Shown here in pieces: positions 54,470 through 63,504 of a stretch of 64,000 nt of DNA. Source of the stretch: Acidobacteriota bacterium (GTDB lineage Bacteria > Acidobacteriota > Terriglobia > Terriglobales > Acidobacteriaceae); assembly GCA_021791875.1 (NCBI GenBank), contig JAJYVU010000011.1:1-64000 (forward strand). The letters run 5' to 3'. The notes under the pieces were generated by a model. It was not told the DNA's origin. It saw nothing but the letters and a program-made list of their open reading frames with translations, and did not search any database. The position numbers and the translations under genes were made by a program. The first letter of the stretch is position 1. The number at the start of each line of letters is the position of its first letter.

Positions 54470-55234
54470 ATGCTTCAAACGGACAGCAAGGCGCGCTTCA
54501 CCACGCGCGTGGAGACTTATCGCAAATTCCGGCCGAGGTATCCGGCAGCCGTGGTGGAGTTGCTGGCGCGGGAGTGTGGCTTGAGCGCGGACGACACCGT
54601 TGCCGATGTGGCGGCGGGCACCGGGATTCTGACGGAGCGGTTTCTCGCCGCGGGTTATCGCGTCATCGCCGTGGAGCCCAACGCGGCCATGCGCGAGGCC
54701 TGCACCGCGCTCGCGGCAGAGTATCCAAAGCTGGAGTGTGTTGACGGCAGCGCCGAGCAGACGGGGCTGGCGGATCATTCCGTGGCGCTGATTACGGTGG
54801 CGCAGGCGATGCACTGGTTCGACCTGGAACGGACGCGGTGGGAGTTTGTGGGCATTCTCAAGCCGGGCGGCTGGTGCGCGGTGCTCTACAACCATCGCCG
54901 CATGGAGGGGGACACGTTTCACGCCGGGTACGAGCAAATTCTGCGCGAGTTCGGCTCGGACTATACCGCCGTGCAAGGCAAGCATCTTGGTCCGGAAAAG
55001 ATCGCGGCATTCTTTGCGCCCTCTCCGGTCAAGACCGCGACGTTTGAAAATTTTCAGGAGTTTACGCTGGAGGGCCTGATGGGCCGCGCGCTGTCATCGT
55101 CCTACATGCCGCAGCCGGGGGACGAGCGTTATCCGGAGATGGAAGCTGCTGTCGAGGAGTTGTTCGCGCAGCATCAGCAGGACGGGCATGTGCGCATGGA
55201 GTACGAGACGGTGGTGTGCTGGGGGCAGCTGTAG
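54470..55234 (+). CDS. Class I SAM-dependent methyltransferase
   Basis: The 254-residue product has the Rossmann-like SAM fold: VADVAAGTGILTERFLAAG (motif I), VIAVEPNAAMREAC (motif II acidic residue), GSAEQTGLADHSVALITVAQAMHWF and LKPGGWCAVLYN (motif IV). This is the UbiE/methyltransferase-11 type; the acceptor is not identifiable. It starts directly after the thiolase gene, on the same strand. Confidence 0.88.
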   Translation: MLQTDSKARFTTRVETYRKFRPRYPAAVVELLARECGLSADDTVADVAAGTGILTERFLAAGYRVIAVEPNAAMREACTALAAEYPKLECVDGSAEQTGLADHSVALITVAQAMHWFDLERTRWEFVGILKPGGWCAVLYNHRRMEGDTFHAGYEQILREFGSDYTAVQGKHLGPEKIAAFFAPSPVKTATFENFQEFTLEGLMGRALSSSYMPQPGDERYPEMEAAVEELFAQHQQDGHVRMEYETVVCWGQL

Positions 55235-55240
55235 CGGCCC

Positions 55241-56653
55241 TCAGCACTCAATCACATTCAGCGCGAGGCCGGCGAGGGACGTTTCCTTGTAGCGCGACTG
55301 CATGTCGAGGCCGGTCTGGTACATGGTGCGGATGACCTGGTCGAGCGAAACCTTGTGGCCTTCGGTTTCGTTCATGGCGATGCGGGCGGCCTGCACCGCT
55401 TTGACGGCGGCGGTGGCGTTGCGCTCGATGCAGGGAATCTGGACGAGGCCGCCGATGGGGTCGCAGGTCATGCCGAGGTTGTGCTCCATGGCGATTTCGG
55501 CGGCGTGCTCCACGGCTTCGTTGGCGCCGCCCAGCGCGGCGACAAGGCCGCCGGCGGCCATGGAGCAGGCCACGCCGACCTCGCCCTGGCAGCCGACCTC
55601 CGCGCCGCTGATGGAAGCATTCTCCTTGTAGAGAACGCCGATGGCCGCCGAGGCGAGGAAGTAGCGGATGAGCCCTTCTTCGTCCGCGTCCTCGTGAAAC
55701 TCGAGGTAGTAGCGCGCCACGGCGGGGATGACACCCGCGGCTCCGTTGGTGGGCGCGGTCACGACGCGGCCACCGGCGGCATTCTCTTCATTCACGGCCA
55801 TGGCGTAGACGGTGATCCAGTCGAGCGGCGCCAGCGGATCGACCGAGCCCTGGCTGCGCAGCCGGTGCGCGAGACGTGGCGCGCGCCGGCGCACGTTGAG
55901 TCCGCCGGGCAGAATTCCTTCGGTCCGCATGCCGCGCGAGATGCAGCCGTTCATCACGTTCCAGATGCGCAGGATGTCGCGCCGCACCTGCGTAGCAGCT
56001 TCGTCGCGGGCGATGCCGGTCTGCTGCATGCGCAGCGCAGTTTCGTTTTCGAGCATCAGTTCGGTGATGGTGAGCTTTGCTTCATTTGCCATGGAGAGCA
56101 ATTCAGCTCCGCTTGCGAAAGAGTACGGGACGGGCGTGACGGCAGCGGCCATCGTGGCGGAGTCTTCGCCGTCATTCACGATGAAGCCGCCACCTATGGA
56201 AAACATGGTGGCCGAGAGCAGTTCGCGGCCATCGGCGTCGAACGCGGTGAAGCGCACTCCGTTGGGATGCTGCGTGACGGCGCCGGGCGGGTAGATCGTC
56301 TCGCGATGGAAGAGCAGATCGTCCGGCTCGTGAAAAGGAATCGGCGCCAGGCCAAGCAGTGCGAGCGAATCCGTGGAACGAATGCGCGCCAACTTGTCTT
56401 CGATGGTGTCGGGGTCAAGCGTAGCGGCTTCTTCGCCGGTAAGCCCCAGCAGGATGGCGCGGTCAGTGCCGTGGCCGATGCCGGTGAGGGCGAGTGAGCC
56501 GTAGAGATCGCACTGCACGCGCGCGGTTTGCGGCAGCAGATTCGTCTCTGCGAGTTCTGCGGCAAAGCGGCGCGCGGCGCGCATGGGCCCCATGGTGTGA
56601 GAGCTGGAGGGTCCGACGCCGATCTTGTAGAGGTCGAAAAGGCTCGTTTTCAC
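55241..56653 (-). CDS. sdaA: L-serine ammonia-lyase, iron-sulfur type
   Basis: The 470-residue single-chain enzyme converts L-serine to pyruvate and ammonia using a [4Fe-4S] cluster. It starts [23 protein letters not shown], the signature of the beta domain, and has the cluster cysteines in the alpha domain ([36 protein letters not shown]). [14 protein letters not shown] is the conserved substrate segment. It is convergent with the methyltransferase gene, with only six bases between the stops. Confidence 0.94.
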   Translation of the reverse strand: MKTSLFDLYKIGVGPSSSHTMGPMRAARRFAAELAETNLLPQTARVQCDLYGSLALTGIGHGTDRAILLGLTGEEAATLDPDTIEDKLARIRSTDSLALLGLAPIPFHEPDDLLFHRETIYPPGAVTQHPNGVRFTAFDADGRELLSATMFSIGGGFIVNDGEDSATMAAAVTPVPYSFASGAELLSMANEAKLTITELMLENETALRMQQTGIARDEAATQVRRDILRIWNVMNGCISRGMRTEGILPGGLNVRRRAPRLAHRLRSQGSVDPLAPLDWITVYAMAVNEENAAGGRVVTAPTNGAAGVIPAVARYYLEFHEDADEEGLIRYFLASAAIGVLYKENASISGAEVGCQGEVGVACSMAAGGLVAALGGANEAVEHAAEIAMEHNLGMTCDPIGGLVQIPCIERNATAAVKAVQAARIAMNETEGHKVSLDQVIRTMYQTGLDMQSRYKETSLAGLALNVIEC

Positions 56654-56710
56654 GACTGGCTATTGTAAGCTCTGCCGGGGAGCGCAGCCACTGGGCAGGC
56701 GCAAAAGAAA

Positions 56711-56759
56711 GCGGCCGGAAAAAGGCAGCGGTGCATTCGCCACTTTCTTTCCCGGCCGA
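56711..56759. terminator. Imperfect hairpin between frr and sdaA
   Basis: CGGCCGGAAAAAGG and CTTTCTTTCCCGGCCG form an imperfect stem 24 bases after the frr stop codon. Confidence 0.5.
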
Positions 56760-56782
56760 TTGGTTTTCCATGAGCTGCGAGC

Positions 56783-57370
56783 TCAGACCTGCATGATTTC
56801 GGCTTCCTTCTTGCGGCCGATCTCTTCGATGCGCTTGATCTCCTCGTCTGTCAGCTTCTGAATCTCTTCGAGGGAGCGCTTTTCCTCGTCCTCGGAGATC
56901 TGCTTTTCCTTTGCGGTTTTCTTGATGGCGTCGTTGCCGTCGCGGCGAATGTTGCGGATGCCGGTGCGGTGCTCCTCGAGCACTTTGTGGAGATGTTTGA
57001 CCACCTCGCGGCGGCGTTCCTCAGTCATGGGAGGCACCGGGATGCGGACAATCTTGCCGTCGTTCTGGGGATTGAAGCCGAGGTCGGAGGTGCGCAGCGC
57101 GTTTTCAATTTCCTTAATCACGCTGGGGTCCCATGGCTGGATGACGATGGAGGTGGCATCGGGCGCGTTCACCTGCGCGATCTGCTGAATCGGCGTGGGC
57201 GTGCCGTAGTAGTCCACGCGGATGTGATCGAGCATGTGGACGGACGCGCGGCCGGTGCGCAGGGAAGTGATCTGGGCCTGGAAATCCTTCACCGCCTTGT
57301 CCATGCGCGCCTTGAGCTGAGTGTGGGTATCTTTGAGTGCGGGGATCGCCGCCATGACGGATGCTGACAT
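56783..57370 (-). CDS. frr: Ribosome recycling factor
   Basis: RRF, with EF-G, splits the post-termination ribosome. The 195-residue product has the SLRTGRASVHMLDHIRVDYYG motif, VIQPWDPSVIKEIENAL, and the helical KLTDEEIKRIEEIGRKKEAEIM end. A second ATG six codons in is a possible start and would give the usual 185-190 residues. Unlike in most genomes it is not next to pyrH (30897, other strand). Confidence 0.96.
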   Translation of the reverse strand: MSASVMAAIPALKDTHTQLKARMDKAVKDFQAQITSLRTGRASVHMLDHIRVDYYGTPTPIQQIAQVNAPDATSIVIQPWDPSVIKEIENALRTSDLGFNPQNDGKIVRIPVPPMTEERRREVVKHLHKVLEEHRTGIRNIRRDGNDAIKKTAKEKQISEDEEKRSLEEIQKLTDEEIKRIEEIGRKKEAEIMQV

Positions 57371-57451
57371 TGCTCTGTTTCCCTTCTGGTCCTTTTCGAT
57401 TCTGTATTTTACATTCGCGCCGCAGATGCGGGCGGGCCCACGCCGGGCGGT

Positions 57452-57655
57452 TCAGCTGTCCTTGCGGTAAAGCATGTCGCGGATGGCCTTGCGGCGCTCG
57501 GCGTCCAACTCGCTGTTGCCGCTGGAAAGATCGTTGGGGCCTTCTTCGCCTTCCGGATCGCTGCATGCAGGGCAGCGATTGGCAAAGCCGGGCTTGTCCG
57601 GGCGCAGCTCAAACTCTTCGCCGCAGACCACACAGGTTTTGATCGGGAATGCCAT
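57452..57655 (-). CDS. Small CxxC zinc-ribbon protein
   Basis: The 67-residue product from the ATG at 57655 (GAGG upstream) has two cysteine pairs, CVVCGEEF near residue 8 and CPACSDPEG near residue 28, enough for one zinc, then an acidic/helical tail ending RKAIRDMLYRKDS. It probably binds a nucleic acid or protein; no named family is recognised. It lies between frr and the sirtuin gene. Confidence 0.75.
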   Translation of the reverse strand: MAFPIKTCVVCGEEFELRPDKPGFANRCPACSDPEGEEGPNDLSSGNSELDAERRKAIRDMLYRKDS

Positions 57656-57728
57656 AACAGCCTCTATGGTAGCCGGGTTGAGCACCTGCGTCATCTGCCC
57701 GGAACGGGTCCAAACATGGGATGCAGAT

Positions 57729-58433
57729 TCAGACGGAAGCGAACAGTTCCGGCAGCGTTTCTGCCGCCGTGCCGAGCAGGATTTCGCTGAATGAAGAGGC
57801 GTTGAGCGGCTTTTCCGGCCCAACGTAAACGGTGTGGATGCCGCGGCGGCGGGCGATCTGCACAAAACCCGCGGCGGGATACACGGAACCGGAAGTGCCG
57901 ACGACCAGCAGCACGGTGGCGCGGTCGAGCTGGCTGTAGATGCCGTCCATATCGAGCGGCATTTCGCCAAACCAGACAATGTGGGGGCGCACGGCACGGC
58001 CACAGACGGAGCAGGCGGGTAGGGCCTTGACGGACTCGTAAAAGGCGCGGTCGGCAAAGGGCCGGTTGCAGCGCACGCAGCGCGAGGCGAAGAGCGTTCC
58101 GTGCATGTGATGCAGGCGTTGCGAGCCAGCGCGCTCGTGCAGATCGTCCACGTTTTGCGTGCAGAGATAGAAGCGGTCGCCGAGTTGTTCTTCGACGGCG
58201 GCCAGCGCGAAATGGGCGGCATTGGGCTCGGCAGCCATGGCGTCGCGGCGGCGCATGGAATAAAAGCGCCACACCAACTCGGGGTTGGCCATCCATGCTT
58301 CCGGCGTCGCGACTTCTTCCACACGATGACCGTTCCACAGGCCGCCCGAGCCACGAAAGGTGGCCAGCCCACTTTCGGCGGAAATCCCTGCGCCGGTGAG
58401 CGCGAAGAGGTGATCCTCTGCAGTCAGCCGCAT
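57729..58433 (-). CDS. cobB: NAD-dependent protein deacylase (sirtuin, CobB-type)
   Basis: The 234-residue product has GAGISAESG, TFRGSGGLW, the TQNVDDLHERAG ribose loop and catalytic HG (His111). Two zinc-binding cysteine pairs are at 119/122 and 141/144. YSMR (Tyr58-Arg61) matches the Tyr-x2-Arg pair that gives sirtuins of the SIRT5/CobB class preference for succinyl-lysine. It removes acyl groups from lysines of metabolic enzymes in the cytoplasm. It is divergent from folK. Confidence 0.93.
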   Translation of the reverse strand: MRLTAEDHLFALTGAGISAESGLATFRGSGGLWNGHRVEEVATPEAWMANPELVWRFYSMRRRDAMAAEPNAAHFALAAVEEQLGDRFYLCTQNVDDLHERAGSQRLHHMHGTLFASRCVRCNRPFADRAFYESVKALPACSVCGRAVRPHIVWFGEMPLDMDGIYSQLDRATVLLVVGTSGSVYPAAGFVQIARRRGIHTVYVGPEKPLNASSFSEILLGTAAETLPELFASV

Positions 58434-58510
58434 GGCTTCATTGTAGGACGCAGCAGAGAGGCGACGCTGCTTGTGTATGCTGATGGCATTGCGTCAGGCG
58501 CACGGGATCC

Positions 58511-59047
58511 ATGACAGCAGAAACCACGATTGCACGGCATCGCGCATTGGTCGGCCTGGGCGGCAATCTCGCCTCCAGCTTCGGAACGCCGCAGGAGACC
58601 GTCGCGGCGGCGATGCACGCGCTCAAAGAAGTGGGGAGGGTCACGGCGCAGTCGTCGCTGTATGAAACCGCGCCGGTGGACTACGCCGTCCAGCCGCCGT
58701 TTATAAACGCGGTGGTGTGCGTGGAAACGGCGCTGGAACCGCAGTCGCTGCTGGATGCGTTGCTGGCAATCGAGCGCCGCTTTGGCCGCGAACGCGCAGG
58801 GAGCATCCCGAAAGGGCCGCGGGTTCTCGATCTTGATCTGCTTCTTTTTGACGATCAGATCATCAGATCAAATGGGCTGACGGTTCCACATCCGGAACTG
58901 GCGCGGCGCAGGTTTGTGCTCGCTCCGCTGGCTGAGATTGCGCCGGCGCTGCGTCACCCGCTGTTGGGGAAGACCATGGCGGAGCTGCTGGAAGCGCTGC
59001 CGGATGAGGGCGCAAATCGACGCGGTGCCGTCAGAAGGTTGTCATAG
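58511..59047 (+). CDS. folK: 6-hydroxymethyl-7,8-dihydropterin pyrophosphokinase
   Basis: FolK transfers pyrophosphate from ATP to the pterin in folate synthesis. The 178-residue product has ALVGLGGNLAS, SLYETAPVDY with QPPFINAVV, and RAGSIPKGPRVLDLDLLLFDDQ with VPHPELARRRFVLAPLAEIAP, the binding signature. folP and folB are not adjacent. It is the first gene after the divergent sirtuin promoter region. Confidence 0.95.
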   Translation: MTAETTIARHRALVGLGGNLASSFGTPQETVAAAMHALKEVGRVTAQSSLYETAPVDYAVQPPFINAVVCVETALEPQSLLDALLAIERRFGRERAGSIPKGPRVLDLDLLLFDDQIIRSNGLTVPHPELARRRFVLAPLAEIAPALRHPLLGKTMAELLEALPDEGANRRGAVRRLS

Positions 59048-59104
59048 CATCCTAATTGCCGGAGTGCTGCAGGAAGTTTTTCCATTGTCAGAGGGGGCAC
59101 GGAA

Positions 59105-59653
59105 ATGCAGTTCACTTATTGTGCGCGATGGTGGGTGTGGACGCTGCGCGGGGTATTTGCCATTGTGTTCGGCCTGCTGGCATTGGTCATGCCCGGGCTG
59201 ACACTCGCGCTACTGATCCTGCTGTTTGGCATATGGGCGTTCGTGGATGGCATCACGCACCTTTCTCTCGCGTTGCAGGCGGAAGCCGTGCATCCGTGGA
59301 TCCATGGGCTGGAAGGACTCATTGGCATGGCCGTGGGGGTGATTGCCTTTTTCTACCCGATGGCGACCGCTCTGGCGCTGGTTTACGTTATTGCCGTGTG
59401 GGCGATTCTCACCGGCATAGCGCGCGTGGCGCTGTCGTTTCAGCTGCGTGACCTGCCCTCGCGGGAATGGCTGATCGGCCTGAGCGGCGTGCTGGCGGTG
59501 ATTTTTGGGCTGATCCTGGTATGGGCGCCGGAGGCGGGTGCGACTGCGATTTCCTTCTGGATCGGGATTTTCGCTCTCGTGGCCGGCCTGGTCTTTGTGG
59601 GGCTGTCTCTGCGCATGCGTCGGCTGCACCGGTTGCTCACCGACGGACTGTAA
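59105..59653 (+). CDS. DUF308/HdeD-family membrane protein
   Basis: The 182-residue product has six hydrophobic segments in three pairs (GVFAIVFGLLALVMPGLTLAL, LLFGIWAFVDGITHLSLAL, IGMAVGVIAFFYPMATALAL, LSGVLAVIFGLILVWAPEAG, AISFWIGIFALVAGLVFVGL), the layout of the HdeD family. E. coli HdeD is linked to acid resistance, but the function of homologues is mostly unknown. ATG at 59105 has GGGGG upstream. It is convergent with rpsA. Confidence 0.85.
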   Translation: MQFTYCARWWVWTLRGVFAIVFGLLALVMPGLTLALLILLFGIWAFVDGITHLSLALQAEAVHPWIHGLEGLIGMAVGVIAFFYPMATALALVYVIAVWAILTGIARVALSFQLRDLPSREWLIGLSGVLAVIFGLILVWAPEAGATAISFWIGIFALVAGLVFVGLSLRMRRLHRLLTDGL

Positions 59654-59693
59654 GGCAGCCGAGGGCCTCGCCGCCGCGGATCAGAATGACAGA

Positions 59694-59723
59694 CAAAAAA
59701 GCGCCATCCCGAAGGATGGCGCT
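59694..59723 (-). terminator. Rho-independent terminator of rpsA
   Basis: Read on the minus strand, AGCGCCATCC-TTCG-GGATGGCGCT is followed by a run of T, 35 bases after the rpsA stop codon. Confidence 0.9.
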
Positions 59724-59757
59724 GAGGTGTGGTTACAACCGAAGAGTCTGCGGCAAA

Positions 59758-61662
59758 TTACTGGTCGCGCTTCCAGTTGACCAGATCGCCGAGGGTGGTG
59801 GTCGAGCTGGAAACGGGGGCCTTGTAGGCTTCCACATCAGCGCGGCTGGCTTCTTCGCCCACGGCGCGGATGCTGAGGCCGACCTTCTTCTCATCGGCAT
59901 TCATCTTGATGATCTTGAAGTCGTGCTCATCGCCTTGCTCCAGCTTGACCGGGACGCCGTCCTGATCGGTTGCCTCGGAGACATGGCAGAGGCCTTCCAC
60001 GCCTTCGGCAATCTCGATGAATGCACCGAACTGCGCCGTACGAAGCACCTTGCCATGCACCACATCGCCGACGCGATGCTGCGCAAAGAAGGTATCCCAC
60101 ACATCGGGCTCCAGCTGCTTGATGCCGAGCGAGAGGCGGCGATTTTCCGGTTCGACGCCCAGAACCACGGCGCGAACCTTTTCGCCCTTCTTCAGGACTT
60201 CAGAGGGATGCTTGACGCGCTTGGTCCAGCTCAGGTTGCTGACGTGGACCAGTCCGTCGATGCCGTCTTCGATTTCGATGAAGGCGCCAAAGTCGGTCAG
60301 GTTGCGGACGCGGCCTTCCACCGTAGCGCCGGCAGGATACTTGTCGGTGAGGCTCTCCCAGGGATTTTCCTGGAGCTGCTTCATTCCGAGCGAGATGCGG
60401 CGGTCGGTGGGGTTCACGCTGAGGACCACGGTTTCAACCTCGTCGCCTGGCTTTACCAGCTTCGAGGGGTGCTTCATGCGCTTGGACCACGTCATTTCCG
60501 AAACGTGTACCAGGCCTTCGATGCCCTGCTCCAGTTCGACGAATGCGCCATAGTCGGTCACGCTGAGCACGCGGCCGCGGACATGCGCTCCGACGGGGTA
60601 CCGCTCGGCGGCGTCCAGCCACGGGTCCGGCGTCAGTTGCTTGAAGCCGAGCGAAACGCGCTGCTTGTCGCGGTCGAATTTGAGAACCTTGACCTGAATC
60701 TCATCGCCCACGTTGACCAGATCGCGCGGATGCGTCAGGCGGCCCCACGACATGTCAGTGATGTGCAGCAGGCCGTCAATGCCGCCGAGGTCGACGAATG
60801 CGCCGTAGTCGGTCAGGTTCTTGACGGTGCCAGTGAGGATCGAGCCTTCTTCGAGGTGCTCAAGAGTCTCAGAGCGCTTCGAGGCCTGCTCCTCTTCGAG
60901 AATCTCCTTGCGGGAAACCACCACATTGCCGCGCTTCTTGTTCAGCTTGATGACGCGGACTTCAATCGGCTGGCCGATATATGCGTCGAGGTTGCGCACG
61001 GGGCGAACCTCAAGCTGCGAGCCGGGGAGAAACGCCTTGATCCCGATGTCGACCGTGAGACCGCCCTTGACGCGGCCGGCGACAATGCCCTGAACCGGAG
61101 TCTTGCTATTGGCCGCCGCTTCGATGGTGTCCCATACCCGCATGCGCAGAGCCTTCTCGTAGCTGAGCAGATAGCCGCCTTCGGCCTCTTCGCGCTCGAT
61201 GATGACTTCGATGCTCTCGCCAGGATTCACCTTCGGCTGCTGGTTGTGGTCCAGCACCTGCTCGATCGGAATCAGTCCTTCGGACTTCATTCCGATGTCC
61301 ACGACGACATGCTTGTCCGTCAGCTTGATGACGGTACCGGTCACCACATGGGTGTCGTCGAAGGACTGAGCCGCGGCTTCCGCCGCCTGCTCATTCTCAA
61401 AGGACTCGAGCACGGCGCCAAAGTCCATGCTGTTGAGGTCGCTGTTGAGATCAATCTCGTCTGCGGAAGGTGTAGAGGCTTCCTGGGGTGCAGCTTCGGC
61501 GGTCGCCTGAGCTTCGGCCGGCTGTGCTTCGGCAGCTTCCGGGTTAGGGGTGGTTTCGAGGGACGGGGCTTCCTGCTCCGCCGCGGTTTCCAGCGTTGGG
61601 GTTTCCAGTTCGGTGTTCAGAGGTTTGCTCTCGGTTTGATCAGGATTGAGGACGTTTGACAT
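59758..61662 (-). CDS. rpsA: 30S ribosomal protein S1
   Basis: S1 unwinds mRNA and helps the 30S subunit bind it. The product has about 634 residues from the ATG at 61662. It contains six S1 domains, with motifs GTVIKLTDKHVVVDIGMKSEG, GIVAGRVKGGLTVDIGIKAF, TDYGAFVDLGGIDGLLH, TDYGAFVELEQGIEGLVH, TDFGAFIEIEDGIDGLVH and AQFGAFIEIAEGVEGLCH. Before them lies an acidic, repetitive stretch of about 90 residues (PNPEAAEAQPAEAQATAEA). It has its own promoter and long leader, and a strong terminator downstream. Confidence 0.95.
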   Translation of the reverse strand: MSNVLNPDQTESKPLNTELETPTLETAAEQEAPSLETTPNPEAAEAQPAEAQATAEAAPQEASTPSADEIDLNSDLNSMDFGAVLESFENEQAAEAAAQSFDDTHVVTGTVIKLTDKHVVVDIGMKSEGLIPIEQVLDHNQQPKVNPGESIEVIIEREEAEGGYLLSYEKALRMRVWDTIEAAANSKTPVQGIVAGRVKGGLTVDIGIKAFLPGSQLEVRPVRNLDAYIGQPIEVRVIKLNKKRGNVVVSRKEILEEEQASKRSETLEHLEEGSILTGTVKNLTDYGAFVDLGGIDGLLHITDMSWGRLTHPRDLVNVGDEIQVKVLKFDRDKQRVSLGFKQLTPDPWLDAAERYPVGAHVRGRVLSVTDYGAFVELEQGIEGLVHVSEMTWSKRMKHPSKLVKPGDEVETVVLSVNPTDRRISLGMKQLQENPWESLTDKYPAGATVEGRVRNLTDFGAFIEIEDGIDGLVHVSNLSWTKRVKHPSEVLKKGEKVRAVVLGVEPENRRLSLGIKQLEPDVWDTFFAQHRVGDVVHGKVLRTAQFGAFIEIAEGVEGLCHVSEATDQDGVPVKLEQGDEHDFKIIKMNADEKKVGLSIRAVGEEASRADVEAYKAPVSSSTTTLGDLVNWKRDQ

Positions 61663-61923
61663 GACGCTCAGTGTGGGGATTTTCCGGCGGCCTCCCGGTT
61701 CCGCCACTGCTTGCCGTAACAGGCAGCTCTCCCTCGCAAATCTGCAAGCGACTGCAGTTGTAGGGAATTGGAGATCGCGCTGGCTCTGACAGTGCCCGCG
61801 ATGCCTGTTGCTTCCGAGAGAAGTTGCTGCCCGAACCGCAGACAGTCTTCTCGCGAACTCGGCGTGTGGGAGTCAGAGGGCGGATCGTAAACTCGCGCGA
61901 CTATCCCGAAAGCGCGAGTCCAC
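61663..61923 (-). promoter_or_regulatory. Long structured leader of rpsA (candidate cis-RNA)
   Basis: About 260 nt lie between the predicted transcription start and rpsA. The leader starts near the perfect hairpin ACTCGCGC / GCGCGAGT (61891-61919), with further short inverted segments downstream. S1 represses its own translation through the rpsA leader in E. coli; a related mechanism here is an inference. Confidence 0.5.
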
Positions 61924-61929
61924 ACCTTA

Positions 61930-61959
61930 ACTATAGGACTGTTTTCAGCCAGTCGTCAA
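61930..61959 (-). promoter_or_regulatory. Predicted sigma-70 promoter of rpsA
   Basis: On the minus strand TTGACG (61959-61954) and TATAGT (61935-61930) are separated by 18 bp. Transcription should start near 61923. Confidence 0.7.
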
Positions 61960-62367
61960 ACATCGCAGGTGGGTGAAATCACTGCAAAAGCAGCATTTTT
62001 ATGTTGCTGCAATGAAGCCTCGCCACAAGTCTCCGTGCCAGTGAAAAGTACGGCGAAGAGACGATGAAATTACCTCATACCCGTGACCAATCCGGTCCAT
62101 CCCGGGTGAACCATGCTCAATCTCATCGGTTGGCCGTGAGTGGACCGCGCAGGTCAGTTTTCCGCTGGGGGGCGATGGGTCACGCGTTGAATGCCTGCTT
62201 CGTGGCGAAGGGAGAGCAGGCTTATCCTGATTGGGGGGGTGCATGGACCACGCGGGCGCACAGAGCGACATAGCAGTCGATCCGCAGATGGATTTGTGCC
62301 CGTTACCGGAATAGGTGTGCGTCAACGCCCGATTTCCATCGCAGAACGGCTGGGGTCAAGCTCGAAT
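61960..62367. other. 408-bp non-coding gap between rpsA promoter and xdhC
   Basis: No frame here has a ribosome site and coding character. A run of seven G occurs near 62235. The promoter of the XdhC gene must lie within it. Confidence 0.5.
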
Positions 62368-63504
62368 ATGCCAGAACTGGAAGCCATCCTCGAACTCTCC
62401 ACACTCGCCCGCAGGCGGGGCGAGGAAATATGCCTGGTCACCGTCGTCGGCGTCGAAGGATCGTCCTACCGCAAGCCGGGCGCGCGCATGCTGCTCACCC
62501 GCGGCGGGCGGCGCGCCGGCACCGTCAGCGGAGGCTGTCTGGAAGGCGAAGTGAGCAAAAAGGCCTGGTGGCTTACCGAAAAAGGGTCGAGCCTGCAGCG
62601 CTACGCCAGCTTCTTTGATGAGGACTCCGGCGTTCCTTACGGTCTGGGCTGTGGCGGCACGGTGATTCTGCTGATCGAGCGCGGCCCCGCTGCCAATGCG
62701 GTCATCGACGCGGTGCGGCTCGCGGTGCAGGATCGTCGGCCCGCGGCCGTGATCACCGCGGTCGACGAAGATTCCCCGGGCACGCGACTCGTGAGGAATG
62801 CCGCTGGCGACATTCTGTACTCCTCGCCCGACCTGGCCGAAGCCGACAAGGCAGCTCTCGAACGCTTTGCCCGCGAGGCGCTTTCCAAAGGCTCGACGAG
62901 CCGCGTGCTGGCGCGCGAAGGGCGGCCGGATCTCCTGCTCTTTTGCGAGCGCATCATGCCACCGCCGTCGCTGTGGATTTTTGGTGCGGGCGATGATGCG
63001 CAGCCGCTGGTGGAATTTGCCTACGACCTGGGCTGGCACGTCACCGTTGCTGATGGCCGCTCGCACCTGGCGCGGCCCGAGCGGTTTCCGCACGCACGCC
63101 GCGTGCTGGGGATGACACCGGAAAATCCCGTCGATCTGGCGCAGGAAATCGGCCCCGAAGACGCCGTGGTCATCATGACCCACAGTTATGAGCAGGATCG
63201 TGCGCTGCTCGGCCGGCTCCTGCCGCAGCCGCTGGGCTATCTCGGCATTCTTGGCCCGCGCCGCCGGACCATGCACATCCTGGAGCAGCTGACGCACCCC
63301 AAGACCGGCACCGTGCGCATGACGCTCGACGAGGCCGCGGCCCGGCTCTACTCGCCGGTAGGGTTGGATATTTCCGCGCACACGCCGGCAGCCATCGCGC
63401 TTTCTATCGCCGCCGAGGTGCAGGCCGCACTGGCCGCACGCGCTGCTGGCGTCGATCACCAGATCGTGCGCACAGCGGCATCCATTTCGAGTCATGCTTC
63501 CTGA
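62368..63504 (+). CDS. XdhC/CoxI-family molybdoenzyme maturation protein
   Basis: About 378 residues from the ATG at 62368. The N-terminal XdhC/CoxI domain has EGSSYRKPGARML and VSGGCLEGEVSKKAWW, and the C-terminal Rossmann domain has LWIFGAGDDAQPLVEFAYDLGW with TVADGR. XdhC binds the molybdenum cofactor, protects it and inserts its sulphurated form into xanthine dehydrogenase-type enzymes. The following MocA-like gene overlaps it by 11 bases. No xanthine dehydrogenase gene is visible in the window. Confidence 0.9.
   Translation: MPELEAILELSTLARRRGEEICLVTVVGVEGSSYRKPGARMLLTRGGRRAGTVSGGCLEGEVSKKAWWLTEKGSSLQRYASFFDEDSGVPYGLGCGGTVILLIERGPAANAVIDAVRLAVQDRRPAAVITAVDEDSPGTRLVRNAAGDILYSSPDLAEADKAALERFAREALSKGSTSRVLAREGRPDLLLFCERIMPPPSLWIFGAGDDAQPLVEFAYDLGWHVTVADGRSHLARPERFPHARRVLGMTPENPVDLAQEIGPEDAVVIMTHSYEQDRALLGRLLPQPLGYLGILGPRRRTMHILEQLTHPKTGTVRMTLDEAAARLYSPVGLDISAHTPAAIALSIAAEVQAALAARAAGVDHQIVRTAASISSHAS

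Noticed and set aside
61668-61925. 85-codon ORF ending six bases before rpsA
   Set aside because: It would begin at the predicted transcription start with no ribosome site, and the product has no recognisable pattern. A regulatory upstream ORF is not excluded but is unsupported.
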